A stretch of DNA of 64,000 nt from Glaciecola sp047250385. Its GTDB lineage: Bacteria > Pseudomonadota > Gammaproteobacteria > Enterobacterales > Alteromonadaceae. The notes under the pieces are model-generated. The model had not been told where the DNA came from, made no database searches, and saw only the letters and a list, made by a program, of their open reading frames with translations. The stretch covers positions 62,001 through 126,000 of the forward strand of contig NZ_JBLBVM010000049.1 in assembly GCF_047250385.1 (NCBI RefSeq), given 5' to 3'. Shown here in pieces: positions 51,790 to 61,672 of the stretch (positions within the stretch are counted from its first letter, which is position 1; every line of letters starts with the position of its first letter). A program made the translations under genes and the position numbers.

Positions 51790-53318
51790 CACTTATACTA
51801 TCGCCCGGGCAAACGACCTTAGCTCAATTAGAACGCCTTTACCGAGAGGAGCTCAGCTTTGAATTAACACCAGAGACTTACGATGTTGTAGAAGCCGGTG
51901 CACAGAAGCTAAATGCCCGAGTGAAAAGCAACGAGACAATCTATGGTGTTAACACAGGCTTTGGCAAACTGGCATCAGTTAGAATAGACGCTGATAATTT
52001 AGAGAATTTGCAGCGTAACTTAGTGCGTTCACACTGTGCAGGTATTGGCGAACCTCTTCCTAACAATGTCGTTAGATTAATCATGGCTTTAAAGTGTTTG
52101 TCTTTAGGTCGTGGCGCATCAGGTGTAAGAGTCTCCGTCATCAAGCTAATACAAGACATGGTGAAAGCCGACATTATTCCGGTGATCCCAGCGCAAGGTT
52201 CTGTTGGTGCTTCGGGTGATCTTGCACCATTAGCACATATGGCGGCAGCCTTAATTGGCGAAGGCGACGTATTCTACAAAGGCAAAAGAGTCGTCGCGCT
52301 AGACGCCCTGAACATTGAAGGTTTAACACCCACAGTACTTCAGGCAAAAGAAGGCTTGGCACTATTAAACGGAACACAAGCTTCAACCGCGCTGGCTTTA
52401 GCCGGACTCTTTGGCGCATGGCGATTAGCCATCACTTCCCTTACAACCACTGCCCTTTCTATTGATGCGGCAATGGGGTCAAGCGCACCGTTTCATGATG
52501 AAATTCATCAACTACGCGGCCAGAAAGGTCAAATAGATAGTGCACAAAGATTACGTGACCTATTAGCAGGCTCAGCGATACGCGAAAGTCATCAAGTCGG
52601 TGATGAACGAGTTCAGGACCCTTATTGCTTACGATGTGCACCTCAAGTGATTGGTGCTTGTATGGACCAATTACAATTCGCCGGCAAGATCTTGCAAATA
52701 GAAGCAAATGCGGCGACCGATAACCCATTGATTTTATCTGACGGCAATATTATTTCAGGCGGTAACTTTCATGCCGAACCCGTCGCTTTAGCGGCAGATC
52801 AAATCGCCATATCAATTTCTGAAATTGGATGTATTTCTCAGCGCAGAGTAGCTTTGCTCGTCGACCCAGCTCTGAGTTTCGGTTTACCCGCCTTCCTAGC
52901 ACCTGATCCAGGCTTGAAATCAGGATTGATGATTGCGGAAGTCACATCAGCAGCCTTGATGAGTGAAAACAAAGCGCTATCCAATCCGCGCTCTGTAGAC
53001 TCCACCCCCACTTCAGCAAACCAAGAAGATCATGTGTCGATGGCTTGTCACGCTGCACGCCGCTTACTAGAAATGAACAAAAACCTTGCGGTTATCTTAG
53101 GAATTGAAGCGATGGCTGGAGCACAAGGTATTGAGCTTCGCGCACCTCTGCAAACTAGTCCGCACTTGAAGGATGTGATTGCAACAATACGCGGTCGCTG
53201 CCCGTCCTTAGATGATGATCGCATGGTGAGCAAAGACATCGAGGCATTGGCGGATTTAGTTCACAACTCATCCTCACTTTGTGATTTGGATGATCATGTT
53301 ATTCAACTTGAGTTATAA
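51786..53318 (+). CDS. hutH: Histidine ammonia-lyase
   Basis: HutH eliminates ammonia from histidine to give urocanate, the committed step. From the ATG at 51786 the protein is 510 residues. The catalytic MIO group forms from Ala142-Ser143-Gly144, seen in GSVGASGDLAPL. YGVNTGFGKL near residue 53 and the conserved Tyr and Asn/Gln side chains are also present. The ATG follows CAGGAG and overlaps the hutI stop by four bases; the longer open frame upstream is within hutI and is not used. Confidence 0.97.
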   Translation: MTLILSPGQTTLAQLERLYREELSFELTPETYDVVEAGAQKLNARVKSNETIYGVNTGFGKLASVRIDADNLENLQRNLVRSHCAGIGEPLPNNVVRLIMALKCLSLGRGASGVRVSVIKLIQDMVKADIIPVIPAQGSVGASGDLAPLAHMAAALIGEGDVFYKGKRVVALDALNIEGLTPTVLQAKEGLALLNGTQASTALALAGLFGAWRLAITSLTTTALSIDAAMGSSAPFHDEIHQLRGQKGQIDSAQRLRDLLAGSAIRESHQVGDERVQDPYCLRCAPQVIGACMDQLQFAGKILQIEANAATDNPLILSDGNIISGGNFHAEPVALAADQIAISISEIGCISQRRVALLVDPALSFGLPAFLAPDPGLKSGLMIAEVTSAALMSENKALSNPRSVDSTPTSANQEDHVSMACHAARRLLEMNKNLAVILGIEAMAGAQGIELRAPLQTSPHLKDVIATIRGRCPSLDDDRMVSKDIEALADLVHNSSSLCDLDDHVIQLEL

Positions 53319-53320
53319 AC

Positions 53321-54130
53321 ATGAAAGTCGTTGATATTATTCAAGGTGATAGCCCTATTATATTGGGGCAACCGCACTCCGGAACCTATGTTCCTGAGCA
53401 CATCCATGCCAATTTGAATGATCTGGGTCGACAATTACTCGATACCGATTGGCATGTACCGAAACTCTACGAGGGGCTTTTAGAAGGTGCAAGCATAGTA
53501 CGAGCTAACTTTAGTCGCTATGTGATTGATGCCAATCGCGATCCTAAGGGAACAAACCTTTATCCTGGGCAAAATACAACAACCCTCGTCCCACTATCAA
53601 GCTTTGATGGTGAGCCCATTTGGAATAAAGAGCCAAGCGCTGAAGATATTCAACAACGCTTAAACGATTACCATCGTGTTTATCATCAAGCCCTCGAAGC
53701 CGAGATAGCACGCGTAAAGTCTAAATTTGGTATCGCAGTGCTTTACGACTGCCACTCTATTCGCTCAAAAATACCTTTCTTATTCGATGACCAATTACCT
53801 GATTTGAATGTGGGAGATAATTCTGGCGCATCGTGCGACCCAGCATTTACTTCAACCCTTGAGAAAGTATGCAAAAACATAGAAAGCCACAGCTTTGTAG
53901 TGAACGGTAGGTTTAAAGGTGGCTGGACAACTCGCCACTATGGGCAACCTCAAAACGGCGTTCATGCCATTCAAATGGAGTTAGCGCAGCGAGCTTATCT
54001 AGCAAGCGAGTTGCCACCGTTTAACTATGATGTTCAAAAAGCATCAGGTTTACGCAATGTGCTGCGCGATATACTTCAAGAAATCAATACAACAATTTTT
54101 AGGCTTCTACCGGAGAACAATAATGGATAG
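53321..54130 (+). CDS. hutG: N-formylglutamate deformylase
   Basis: HutG hydrolyses N-formylglutamate to glutamate and formate, the last step of the route that uses HutF. The 269-residue protein fits the N-formylglutamate amidohydrolase family: ILGQPHSGTYVP near the start, DTDWHV, RDPKGTNLYPGQNTT and YDCHSIRSKIP carry the predicted zinc ligands. It starts two bases after the hutH stop, and its end overlaps hutU by eight bases. It is not the agmatinase-like HutG of enteric bacteria that acts on formiminoglutamate directly. Confidence 0.92.
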   Translation: MKVVDIIQGDSPIILGQPHSGTYVPEHIHANLNDLGRQLLDTDWHVPKLYEGLLEGASIVRANFSRYVIDANRDPKGTNLYPGQNTTTLVPLSSFDGEPIWNKEPSAEDIQQRLNDYHRVYHQALEAEIARVKSKFGIAVLYDCHSIRSKIPFLFDDQLPDLNVGDNSGASCDPAFTSTLEKVCKNIESHSFVVNGRFKGGWTTRHYGQPQNGVHAIQMELAQRAYLASELPPFNYDVQKASGLRNVLRDILQEINTTIFRLLPENNNG

Positions 54131-55796
54131 AAAATCACTTATTAAACGAGACATCAAAAGCCCTAGAGGTGCAACGCTAAATTGTAAATCATGGGCAACT
54201 GAAGCCCCATATAGAATGCTGCAAAACAACCTTGATCGTGAAGTTGCTGAAAATCCAGACGAACTCGTTGTTTACGGTGGAATTGGCCGAGCTGCACGCA
54301 CGTGGAAAGACTATGATTTGATGATTGAGACTTTGAAGAATCTGACGGAAGAAGAAACCATGCTGGTTCAATCCGGTAAGCCCGTCGGTGTCTTCAGAAC
54401 TCACAAAGACGCACCTCGTGTACTTATCGCAAACTCTAACCTAGTACCTCATTGGGCAAACTGGGAACACTTTAACGAGCTCGATAAAAAAGGCTTGATG
54501 ATGTATGGCCAAATGACCGCAGGTTCGTGGATCTATATTGGCAGCCAAGGGATCGTACAAGGTACATATGAAACCTTCGTAGAGGCTGGACGTCAGCACT
54601 ATGATGGAAGTTTAAAAGGCAAGTGGATATTAACAGCTGGCTTAGGCGGCATGGGTGGTGCGCAGCCATTAGCAGCCGTTATGGCCGGAGCAAGTTGTTT
54701 AGCTATTGAGTGTAATTCTGACAGTATCGACTTCCGTCTTCGTACTCGTTACCTCGATGAGAAAGCCGAAACACTGGATGAAGCCTTAGCCATGATTGAT
54801 AAGTGGACTAAAGCTGGCGAAGCAAAATCTGTTGGCCTTTGCGCCAATGCAGCGGATATTTTTCCAGAATTAGTCAAACGTGGTGTTCGACCTGACATTG
54901 TGACAGACCAAACATCTGCCCACGATCCATTGAACGGCTACCTTCCTCAAGGCTGGACTTTAGAGCAATGGAAGGAAAAACGTAATAGCAGTCCTAAAGA
55001 AGTGATATCGGCTGCATGTGGATCAATGCGTGTGCAAGTTCAAGCCATGCTCGATTTCTGGAATGCAGGCATACCGACGCTTGATTATGGTAATAACATA
55101 CGCCAAGTTGCTTTCGAGGCGGGTTTAGAAAATGCCTTCGATTTCCCGGGCTTCGTCCCTGCTTATATTCGCCCTCTCTTTTGTCGTGGTGTTGGCCCAT
55201 TCCGTTGGGTTGCGTTATCTGGTGATCCTGAAGACATTTACAAAACAGACCAAAAAGTGAAAGAGTTAATGCCGGATGACAAGCACCTGCACCGCTGGCT
55301 GGATATGGCGCGTGAACGCATCGACTTTCAAGGCTTACCCGCTCGAATCTGTTGGGTTGGTTTAGGTGACAGACACCGTCTTGGGCTTGCCTTCAATGAA
55401 ATGGTGAAGAACGGTGAACTCAGTGCGCCAGTCGTTATCGGCCGTGACCACTTGGATAGTGGCTCCGTCGCAAGCCCAAATAGAGAGACGGAAGCAATGA
55501 AAGACGGTTCAAGTGCCGTATCAGATTGGCCACTTCTGAATGCTTTGCTAAACACAGCATCAGGCGCAACGTGGGTAAGTCTGCACCATGGCGGCGGCGT
55601 TGGTATGGGCTTCTCGCAACATTCAGGCATGGTTGTATTGGCTGATGGTACTGATGATGCTGCTCAACGCTTGGATCGCGTACTTTGGAATGATCCAGCG
55701 ACGGGAGTGATGCGTCATGCCGATGCAGGGTACGAAGAAGCGGTGGAATGTGCTAAAGACAAAGGCTTGAATCTACCTGGCATTCTTAAAAAGTAA
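54123..55796 (+). CDS. hutU: Urocanate hydratase
   Basis: HutU adds water to urocanate to give imidazolonepropionate, using tightly bound NAD as an electrophile. From the ATG at 54123, after CGGAG, the protein is 557 residues, the family length. YGGIGRAARTW near residue 45, GGLGGMGGAQPLAAVMAGA near 175 (the NAD loop) and CRGVGPFRWVAL are hallmark stretches. The frame upstream to 54027 overlaps hutG and is not used. It is the last gene of hutIHGU and is followed by an imperfect terminator. Confidence 0.97.
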   Translation: MDRKSLIKRDIKSPRGATLNCKSWATEAPYRMLQNNLDREVAENPDELVVYGGIGRAARTWKDYDLMIETLKNLTEEETMLVQSGKPVGVFRTHKDAPRVLIANSNLVPHWANWEHFNELDKKGLMMYGQMTAGSWIYIGSQGIVQGTYETFVEAGRQHYDGSLKGKWILTAGLGGMGGAQPLAAVMAGASCLAIECNSDSIDFRLRTRYLDEKAETLDEALAMIDKWTKAGEAKSVGLCANAADIFPELVKRGVRPDIVTDQTSAHDPLNGYLPQGWTLEQWKEKRNSSPKEVISAACGSMRVQVQAMLDFWNAGIPTLDYGNNIRQVAFEAGLENAFDFPGFVPAYIRPLFCRGVGPFRWVALSGDPEDIYKTDQKVKELMPDDKHLHRWLDMARERIDFQGLPARICWVGLGDRHRLGLAFNEMVKNGELSAPVVIGRDHLDSGSVASPNRETEAMKDGSSAVSDWPLLNALLNTASGATWVSLHHGGGVGMGFSQHSGMVVLADGTDDAAQRLDRVLWNDPATGVMRHADAGYEEAVECAKDKGLNLPGILKK

Positions 55797-55815
55797 TCTA
55801 AAAATATCCTTTCCT

Positions 55816-55847
55816 AAAGTGCCCTGAAGTATTGGGGCCCTTTAATT
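55816..55847 (+). terminator. Imperfect terminator after hutU
   Basis: AAAGTGCCC and GGGCCCTTT pair with one mismatch around a ten-base loop, followed by TTTAATT. Confidence 0.55.
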
Positions 55848-56019
55848 GCTTTGAAGTCAAAGCCCAAATTCGATACGCAATTGTACTCAGGCTTTTTAGT
55901 TTGAAGCGGCAGTTTAGAATGTATCTTTAAAAAGGCCTTATCAACACACCACTTCTCTACTCTCAAAAGACCTAAATATGCTAGACTCCTGACAACCAAA
56001 AACCAGATTTCAAGCCTAC

Positions 56020-56640
56020 ATGCCAGCCAAACCCAGACATAAAAAACCAAGTTCCCACATCAGTAAGCACAAAAAAGTTAAGACCAGCCGAGGCTTAGTT
56101 CGCATCATCGCTGGAACTCATCGTGGAAGACGTTTACCTGTTTTGGTGCATGAAGGCTTAAGACCCACAGGCGACAGAGTGAAGGAAACACTGTTTAACT
56201 GGCTCATGGCAGAAGTCGAAGGTGCCGTTTGTTTAGATATGTATGCTGGGAGTGGCAGCTTGGGAATTGAAGCTTTATCCCGTGGTGCAAAGCATGTCGT
56301 ATTTATAGAGCAAGATAGAACAGTATCGCAACAAATCACGGACAACCTCACAACCTTGCGAGAACTAGACAAAGCTGCGGTACTCAACCAAAGTGCACTA
56401 AGCACCGATTTAGACGCGTCAGGCCCATTCGATATCGTATTTATTGACCCTCCTTTTGGCAAAGATATGGTTGAACAAAGCATTAAAAAGTTGCTAGTTG
56501 AAGGAACGCTCGCCCCTAATGCACACATATATATCGAAACAGGTCACAATGATGACTATACCCTTCCGCCAAATTTCGCTTTAGTGAAACAAATTAAGAC
56601 CAGTCAGGTGTTTGCTTGTCTGTATAAATTCGAAGCCTAA
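56020..56640 (+). CDS. rsmD: 16S rRNA (guanine966-N2)-methyltransferase
   Basis: RsmD methylates G966 of 16S rRNA during 30S assembly, using SAM. The 206-residue protein has RIIAGTHRGRRLPV, LRPTGDRVKETLFNWL, the SAM-binding LDMYAGSGSLGIEALSRGA and the catalytic FIDPPFG (N/D-P-P-Y/F). A 25-residue lysine-rich N-terminal tail precedes it. Classic partners such as ftsY or coaD are not adjacent. The gene stands alone between hutU and the giant membrane-protein gene. Confidence 0.95.
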   Translation: MPAKPRHKKPSSHISKHKKVKTSRGLVRIIAGTHRGRRLPVLVHEGLRPTGDRVKETLFNWLMAEVEGAVCLDMYAGSGSLGIEALSRGAKHVVFIEQDRTVSQQITDNLTTLRELDKAAVLNQSALSTDLDASGPFDIVFIDPPFGKDMVEQSIKKLLVEGTLAPNAHIYIETGHNDDYTLPPNFALVKQIKTSQVFACLYKFEA

Positions 56641-56844
56641 TTTAAATTGAGAGCTTGAATTGAAAGCTTGAATGAAAAGTTACATTTAAAAAATAATATT
56701 GCTTGAAGAAATCCCCCTTCATCAAACGTAGTTTACAACCAAACCCATTCTTGTTGAATTTTTAACCAATAAGATATATATTTTTAACAAGACCCAATCG
56801 TGCTCTATTTAGTCGTTTTTGCCGATACTACTAGAGAACATGCT

Positions 56845-59800
56845 ATGCAAAGGAAAGCAAGTCGACTAAAAGCAATGATGGTTGCTTTTTTAAGTATCAC
56901 TCTCGCAATAACAATTTGTGCAGGTTTTTATTACTTTAAAATTCAGCAAAATGAAAAGTATCAAAACCAACTTCACTTCCGCGAACTCAACAACATCACC
57001 GTTTCTTTAGAAAACGGCATTTCTGCGTTTAAAGAATTCATATACCAACAAAACAAAGCCCTAGTTAGCAAAGTGAAAACTGATTTTCAAGCTGTCTTAG
57101 ATAAGAAGATAGAGAGTTTGAACCAAGCACAGGAGTACCTGATTGCTGAACAAAGTAAGATCAGAGAGCAGAAGAAAAAATTTGGTGAAATAAAAGAGCA
57201 AAAGAAAGAGTTCGATCAAATTAAACAATCTACTTCGAAGGAAGCTACTTTTCTGCGTGACAAGATGGAGCAATTTAATGTTCAAGCCTATCAACTAGAT
57301 AATGAGTACAAACAAGCAATTAATGAATTACATTATGAAACTTTGTTATTTCTGGATGAACAAGTAAACGAAGTAAAAGTGCTCGCATCTGTTTCAAGCG
57401 ACCTAAACTCAATCAATAGCGATGCTGTAAAAGCGCTAGATAAGCAAAAAAATATCGTTGAAGATTGTTTAGTCGACACCTTTAATGCTCGTAACTTGAA
57501 TAATAAATATTCCGCTTGCTTTGACCAAGCCTATGCCGACGCCATCAAAAACGTAGAAAGCGAGATAAACAAAACCTTAAGTAGCAAGACCAAAAATAGC
57601 AACAGCAACACCAATGTCTACAACCAAAACTCCCCATTAAGAAGCATCTCAAAAATAAATACGGACAAACATGCCGGTTTAGCGAAACTAAGAACAAACG
57701 ACCAAACCACTGAATCGTGGGGAATTGAGATAAGCGATTGGCTGGGCGGTAGTAATGATTTATATCCATTAGTGTTGTTGGTTGATACGGAAGGCAAGTT
57801 GATTGCTCGCAAACAAAACCCTGAACTCAACTCCTCTCTCGTTGGAATAACGTTCAATGATGTTTCCTCGTATCTGAAAGAAGAGCCCGCAGTTAAGAAA
57901 GAAGAAAAAGGACTAGCAAAGAGCAAAGTACACTCGACAACGAAAGGTGTGTCTAAGTACGCTGATATTATGATCTCAGGTAACGAGTACCGCTTGTTTA
58001 TTTCTCCTCTCTCAAATCAAGACTTACTCGAAATGACCGGCATGAAGACATGCGATCCCGCTCCCTGTGATAAGCCTTTCTATGTCATCGGACTAAGAGA
58101 AAAAGAGAAATTCAACTCAACCAAACAAAGTATTTCAAGAAGCATAATAGCCGCTGCAATTTTGTTTACTTTAGCACTCATCGCTTTCATACCATTATTA
58201 AAGATACGCTTGAGTTCCGTCAGCCAAGCCTTTTCTGCTTGGGATAGACACACCTTAGCGATTGGATGTGTTTTGCTCATCACTGTCTGTAGCATTGGCA
58301 TGTACGATTATATTCACTACAGCAAAGTAAAGAGCGAACAAAGTAAGCTAAGCAATTCCTTGTTTATTCAAATGCGTAATGCTTTCGATTTAGAGTTAAA
58401 AACGCTAATTGATATTGCCTACAAAAACTTAAACGACATAACACAAGAAGATTATGATATTGACTATGAAATTTTAGAAGAAATATCAGTCGATATTCGT
58501 AACGAGATGACTGAAAAAGTCATTCAAGAGCTCTTAAAACAAGAGTATTCGCAATATAGACGATATAGTGAAGATGAGCTTCTTGAGATAGCTGAACTAA
58601 CTGCAGAATCTAACATCGCTGCATTAAGTGATGAGAAATATGAAGAGCTGATTAAAGCGCGAATAAAGCAATATAAGCTAGAAACCTTCAAAGATTATTT
58701 ACTAGATAACGAAACTAATTTGCCCTACTTCGTTGAAAACTTATTTGTGCTAAATGCAGACGATACCTTAGAAAAGTCAGTTAAAATGGACGGCCTCGCC
58801 ATGTGGGGAACTCGCTCTAGATACCGCGGCTTGAACAAAGATATCTCTTTATTGAAACGTGAATATGCAGTGCGAGGTGTACAAAATCAACTCTGGCCCG
58901 TCGACATAGATCAGAATAATGGTTATTGTGAAAAGGGTCTGTTCATGGAGAGACTCTTCAATTTAAGAGACGGTGCAAAGTCCACCCAACTTTCCCTTTC
59001 TTGCCAAAAACAGGAAGGCACTAATTTTTACAGTTCATTGTCCTTTGGTACTCAAATCCAAACATTCACGAATACCATATTGCCGGCTAATTTTGGCTTT
59101 GTCGTGTTTGATAACAATACTGGCAAAGCTCTTTATCACAGCCAAGATGATGGCCGAAGTTTGGTTGAAAACGTATTTGTAGAAACCGACAATAGCGGTT
59201 TACTCAAATCGTACATGAGCACTCCATATTTTTATAACCAACCAACGTCCTTCGAAGTCGATTACAATGGGAAAGTACACAACTTTACACTAGGCACAAT
59301 TAAAGAGGGCGTGCCGTGGACTTTGGTCGTTTTTTACGACAAAGAAAACACACGAGCAATTAACTTAATGTCAGTCTTGGTGAGTTTAACTATTTGCTTT
59401 GTTGTATTTGTATTGGTTTACTACTTCATGATCATGATAGTGCCTAAAAGCAATCGTCGCGGAGTATTTTGGCCAACACCATCTGAAAGTAGTTACAAGA
59501 AAAGCCTCACTATTATCACAATATTAGGCGGCGCAATTGTCTTCTTCGGCGGGCTTTCCTACCTCATCGCCAATCACGTGTTTGAGCACCACCAACTAAG
59601 ATACCAGCAACTCAACAATGCTCACCTCGGAGCCAATATCGCGAAAGCCAAAAACAGCATTGAAGTTTATCGTAACCGAGTGCTTGATGAAGAGTCCGTT
59701 GCGAAGAAGTCGTTCGATCCTGATGAAGAGTACGCTGCGAGTGAGCCGTTGGTTTCTGATGAAGAGTCCATTGCGAGTGAGTCGCTGGTTTCTGATGAAG

Positions 59801-61569
59801 AGTCTAAGTCCAACTCAGATAAAGAGAAAGCTTCCGGTTTGAAAATCACTAGCGTCCCCTGCTTCTTGGGCACAACAGAACCTGCAGTCAATAGCGAAAC
59901 CGGTTTACAAACCTGTAAAGCGTCACCCGCTAAAGTCGGACTTGATAAAGCAGTGACTGATCCAATTAGCTACTTCAATTTACTCATTGAAGCATTTTGG
60001 AGCTTCTCCGTACTAGATGGCAATATTGACGAAACCTTGGTGATTACATCAAAAGTAAACCAGACGATTATCAACAAAACCTTCAAAGAAGGGCATATCG
60101 ATAACAGCTTGAACCAGCACCCGTTTGAAAGACGCTCGGAGCAAGAATTATTGTTCGCACAAAAAATACCGTTTGGATTAAAACACTTTATCTACGGCAT
60201 TCTCATTGCCATCGCCTTTGCGGCCTTTGCTTTGGTCTTGTATAAAATTACCAAGGAATGGATTTTCGAGCGCTTCTTTGGTTTCAATATTCCGCCATTC
60301 TTCCGTTTGAATGAGAAGACACGTTACGATGTGAGCCAAGCTATGAAGGATGATTTCTTCAGTAACCATCAATACATGACTATCGTGCGGCCCAAATTAG
60401 AAACCTTATACGGCTTAAAGAATAATCAGCCCCAAAAAGACGAAACGTTTTCAAAATTTTTGAATGAAGCGCCACTCATAAACGACTCAGTTATTGACTT
60501 ACAATCTCTTATTTCTGAAGGAGAAAGCGCAGAGTTTACTATCGACAACTTAATCGCTATTACCAGACAAAGTTATCCGAACTCAGCTAAATTAACTATC
60601 GCTATTTCTGGTTTAGAAAATGCAGGTTTTGATGAAAAAACACGTAAATATGCCTTAACACTCATGGAGTACATTCTGGAGCAACACTTCATTAATGTAA
60701 TACTACTTTGTGAAGTTGCGCCATTGTATCGCTTAACGCAGTCTGAGCTTTATCCCTCTAAGAATGAATCGAATCAGCTTACATGTGCCAGTGAAATGGT
60801 GCGTTGGTCGAATGTTCTGAAGCCTTTCATCAAAGTATATGATTGGTGCCCGAACTTAAAACAACGCTTAAGTCACGATGCTGATGCTGCTACCACCCTT
60901 ATTCAAGAAGCCATAGCGTGGCCAGAATTACGCTTAGTGCTTAAGCAGTTTATAATATTTAACCGTTCAACTCAGTTAGATGCTCGTGAAGCTTACGATG
61001 CGCTTCTGAATGATATTGAAACGCAAGAAGTAGAAATGTCGTCTTCAAGTTCAGCAACAAAAATCCATATCGATGAAGAGCTACTGAAACAAACCGGTAT
61101 TAATGACTTTTGGATCCCCGAGCAAATTATTGAGTTTTTTGCCGCGAATTCTGGTGCCCTTTATCGATTCAAGTGGGAACAATGTACTAAAACAGAACGT
61201 ATTATTTTATTCCAAATTGCCAGTGGTCTGGAGCCAAATCCGCTCAACAGAGGTCCACTAGAGCATTTAGTTCGTCGAGGCTACATTTGTCGTGATAAAG
61301 GTTGGTTTTTGGTTAATACGAGCTTCAAGGAGTTTGTGCTGCATGCTGAGCCGGTGCACGTAATTGAAAGTTGGTTAATTGAAGCGAATGAGAGCATTTG
61401 GCAATACTTGCGAATTCCATTTTTTGCCATTGTTATCACATTAGTGGCTATTATGGCTTATACGGCTACCGACGCAATTGAAACGGCTATTGGAGTGCTG
61501 TCAGCAGTATTTGCACTTATTCCACTAGCAATCCGCAACTTCACAGCCATTAAAACAGGTAACGCTTAA
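56845..61569 (+). CDS. Giant eight-helix membrane protein, sensor-like, with degenerate NTPase-like C-terminal domain
   Basis: I do not recognise a named family. From the ATG at 56845 (a GTG at 56800 is possible) the protein is 1,574 residues. Membrane helices fall at about 10-33, 433-452, 470-490, 840-866, 888-910, 1114-1135, 1525-1543 and 1549-1566. Three large domains lie outside or between them: a coiled-coil-rich one (34-432), one ending GVPWTLVVFYDKENTRAINL that resembles a Cache sensor next to its helix (490-840), and a shorter one with an acidic 36-bp repeat (910-1114). The 1136-1524 cytosolic part has a strand pattern like a STAND/AAA ATPase (TIAISGLENAG, VILLCEVAPLYRL), then a winged-helix-like WEQCTKTERIILFQIASGLE. 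No Walker A loop is visible. Confidence 0.8.
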   Translation: MQRKASRLKAMMVAFLSITLAITICAGFYYFKIQQNEKYQNQLHFRELNNITVSLENGISAFKEFIYQQNKALVSKVKTDFQAVLDKKIESLNQAQEYLIAEQSKIREQKKKFGEIKEQKKEFDQIKQSTSKEATFLRDKMEQFNVQAYQLDNEYKQAINELHYETLLFLDEQVNEVKVLASVSSDLNSINSDAVKALDKQKNIVEDCLVDTFNARNLNNKYSACFDQAYADAIKNVESEINKTLSSKTKNSNSNTNVYNQNSPLRSISKINTDKHAGLAKLRTNDQTTESWGIEISDWLGGSNDLYPLVLLVDTEGKLIARKQNPELNSSLVGITFNDVSSYLKEEPAVKKEEKGLAKSKVHSTTKGVSKYADIMISGNEYRLFISPLSNQDLLEMTGMKTCDPAPCDKPFYVIGLREKEKFNSTKQSISRSIIAAAILFTLALIAFIPLLKIRLSSVSQAFSAWDRHTLAIGCVLLITVCSIGMYDYIHYSKVKSEQSKLSNSLFIQMRNAFDLELKTLIDIAYKNLNDITQEDYDIDYEILEEISVDIRNEMTEKVIQELLKQEYSQYRRYSEDELLEIAELTAESNIAALSDEKYEELIKARIKQYKLETFKDYLLDNETNLPYFVENLFVLNADDTLEKSVKMDGLAMWGTRSRYRGLNKDISLLKREYAVRGVQNQLWPVDIDQNNGYCEKGLFMERLFNLRDGAKSTQLSLSCQKQEGTNFYSSLSFGTQIQTFTNTILPANFGFVVFDNNTGKALYHSQDDGRSLVENVFVETDNSGLLKSYMSTPYFYNQPTSFEVDYNGKVHNFTLGTIKEGVPWTLVVFYDKENTRAINLMSVLVSLTICFVVFVLVYYFMIMIVPKSNRRGVFWPTPSESSYKKSLTIITILGGAIVFFGGLSYLIANHVFEHHQLRYQQLNNAHLGANIAKAKNSIEVYRNRVLDEESVAKKSFDPDEEYAASEPLVSDEESIASESLVSDEESKSNSDKEKASGLKITSVPCFLGTTEPAVNSETGLQTCKASPAKVGLDKAVTDPISYFNLLIEAFWSFSVLDGNIDETLVITSKVNQTIINKTFKEGHIDNSLNQHPFERRSEQELLFAQKIPFGLKHFIYGILIAIAFAAFALVLYKITKEWIFERFFGFNIPPFFRLNEKTRYDVSQAMKDDFFSNHQYMTIVRPKLETLYGLKNNQPQKDETFSKFLNEAPLINDSVIDLQSLISEGESAEFTIDNLIAITRQSYPNSAKLTIAISGLENAGFDEKTRKYALTLMEYILEQHFINVILLCEVAPLYRLTQSELYPSKNESNQLTCASEMVRWSNVLKPFIKVYDWCPNLKQRLSHDADAATTLIQEAIAWPELRLVLKQFIIFNRSTQLDAREAYDALLNDIETQEVEMSSSSSATKIHIDEELLKQTGINDFWIPEQIIEFFAANSGALYRFKWEQCTKTERIILFQIASGLEPNPLNRGPLEHLVRRGYICRDKGWFLVNTSFKEFVLHAEPVHVIESWLIEANESIWQYLRIPFFAIVITLVAIMAYTATDAIETAIGVLSAVFALIPLAIRNFTAIKTGNA
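59686..59808 (+). repeat. In-frame 36-bp tandem repeat, about 3.4 units
   Basis: GATGAAGAG recurs at 59686, 59722, 59758 and 59794, exactly 36 bases apart. The encoded 12-residue units (DEESIASESLVS and variants) form an acidic linker in the third external domain of the giant protein. Confidence 0.92.
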
Positions 61570-61672
61570 GCAGAGGGCCACGCAGTTTTAGCCTTGTTTA
61601 ATGGCTTTAAGACTTAGAACGAGAGAAGTGCTGCGCAATCAGTAGTCTTGCGCGATCAGTAATGATCTGTAG

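Noticed and set aside
56118..56528. 136-residue frame antisense to rsmD
   Set aside because: It lies wholly within rsmD, whose protein has clear methyltransferase motifs, and has no recognisable motif or ribosome-binding site.
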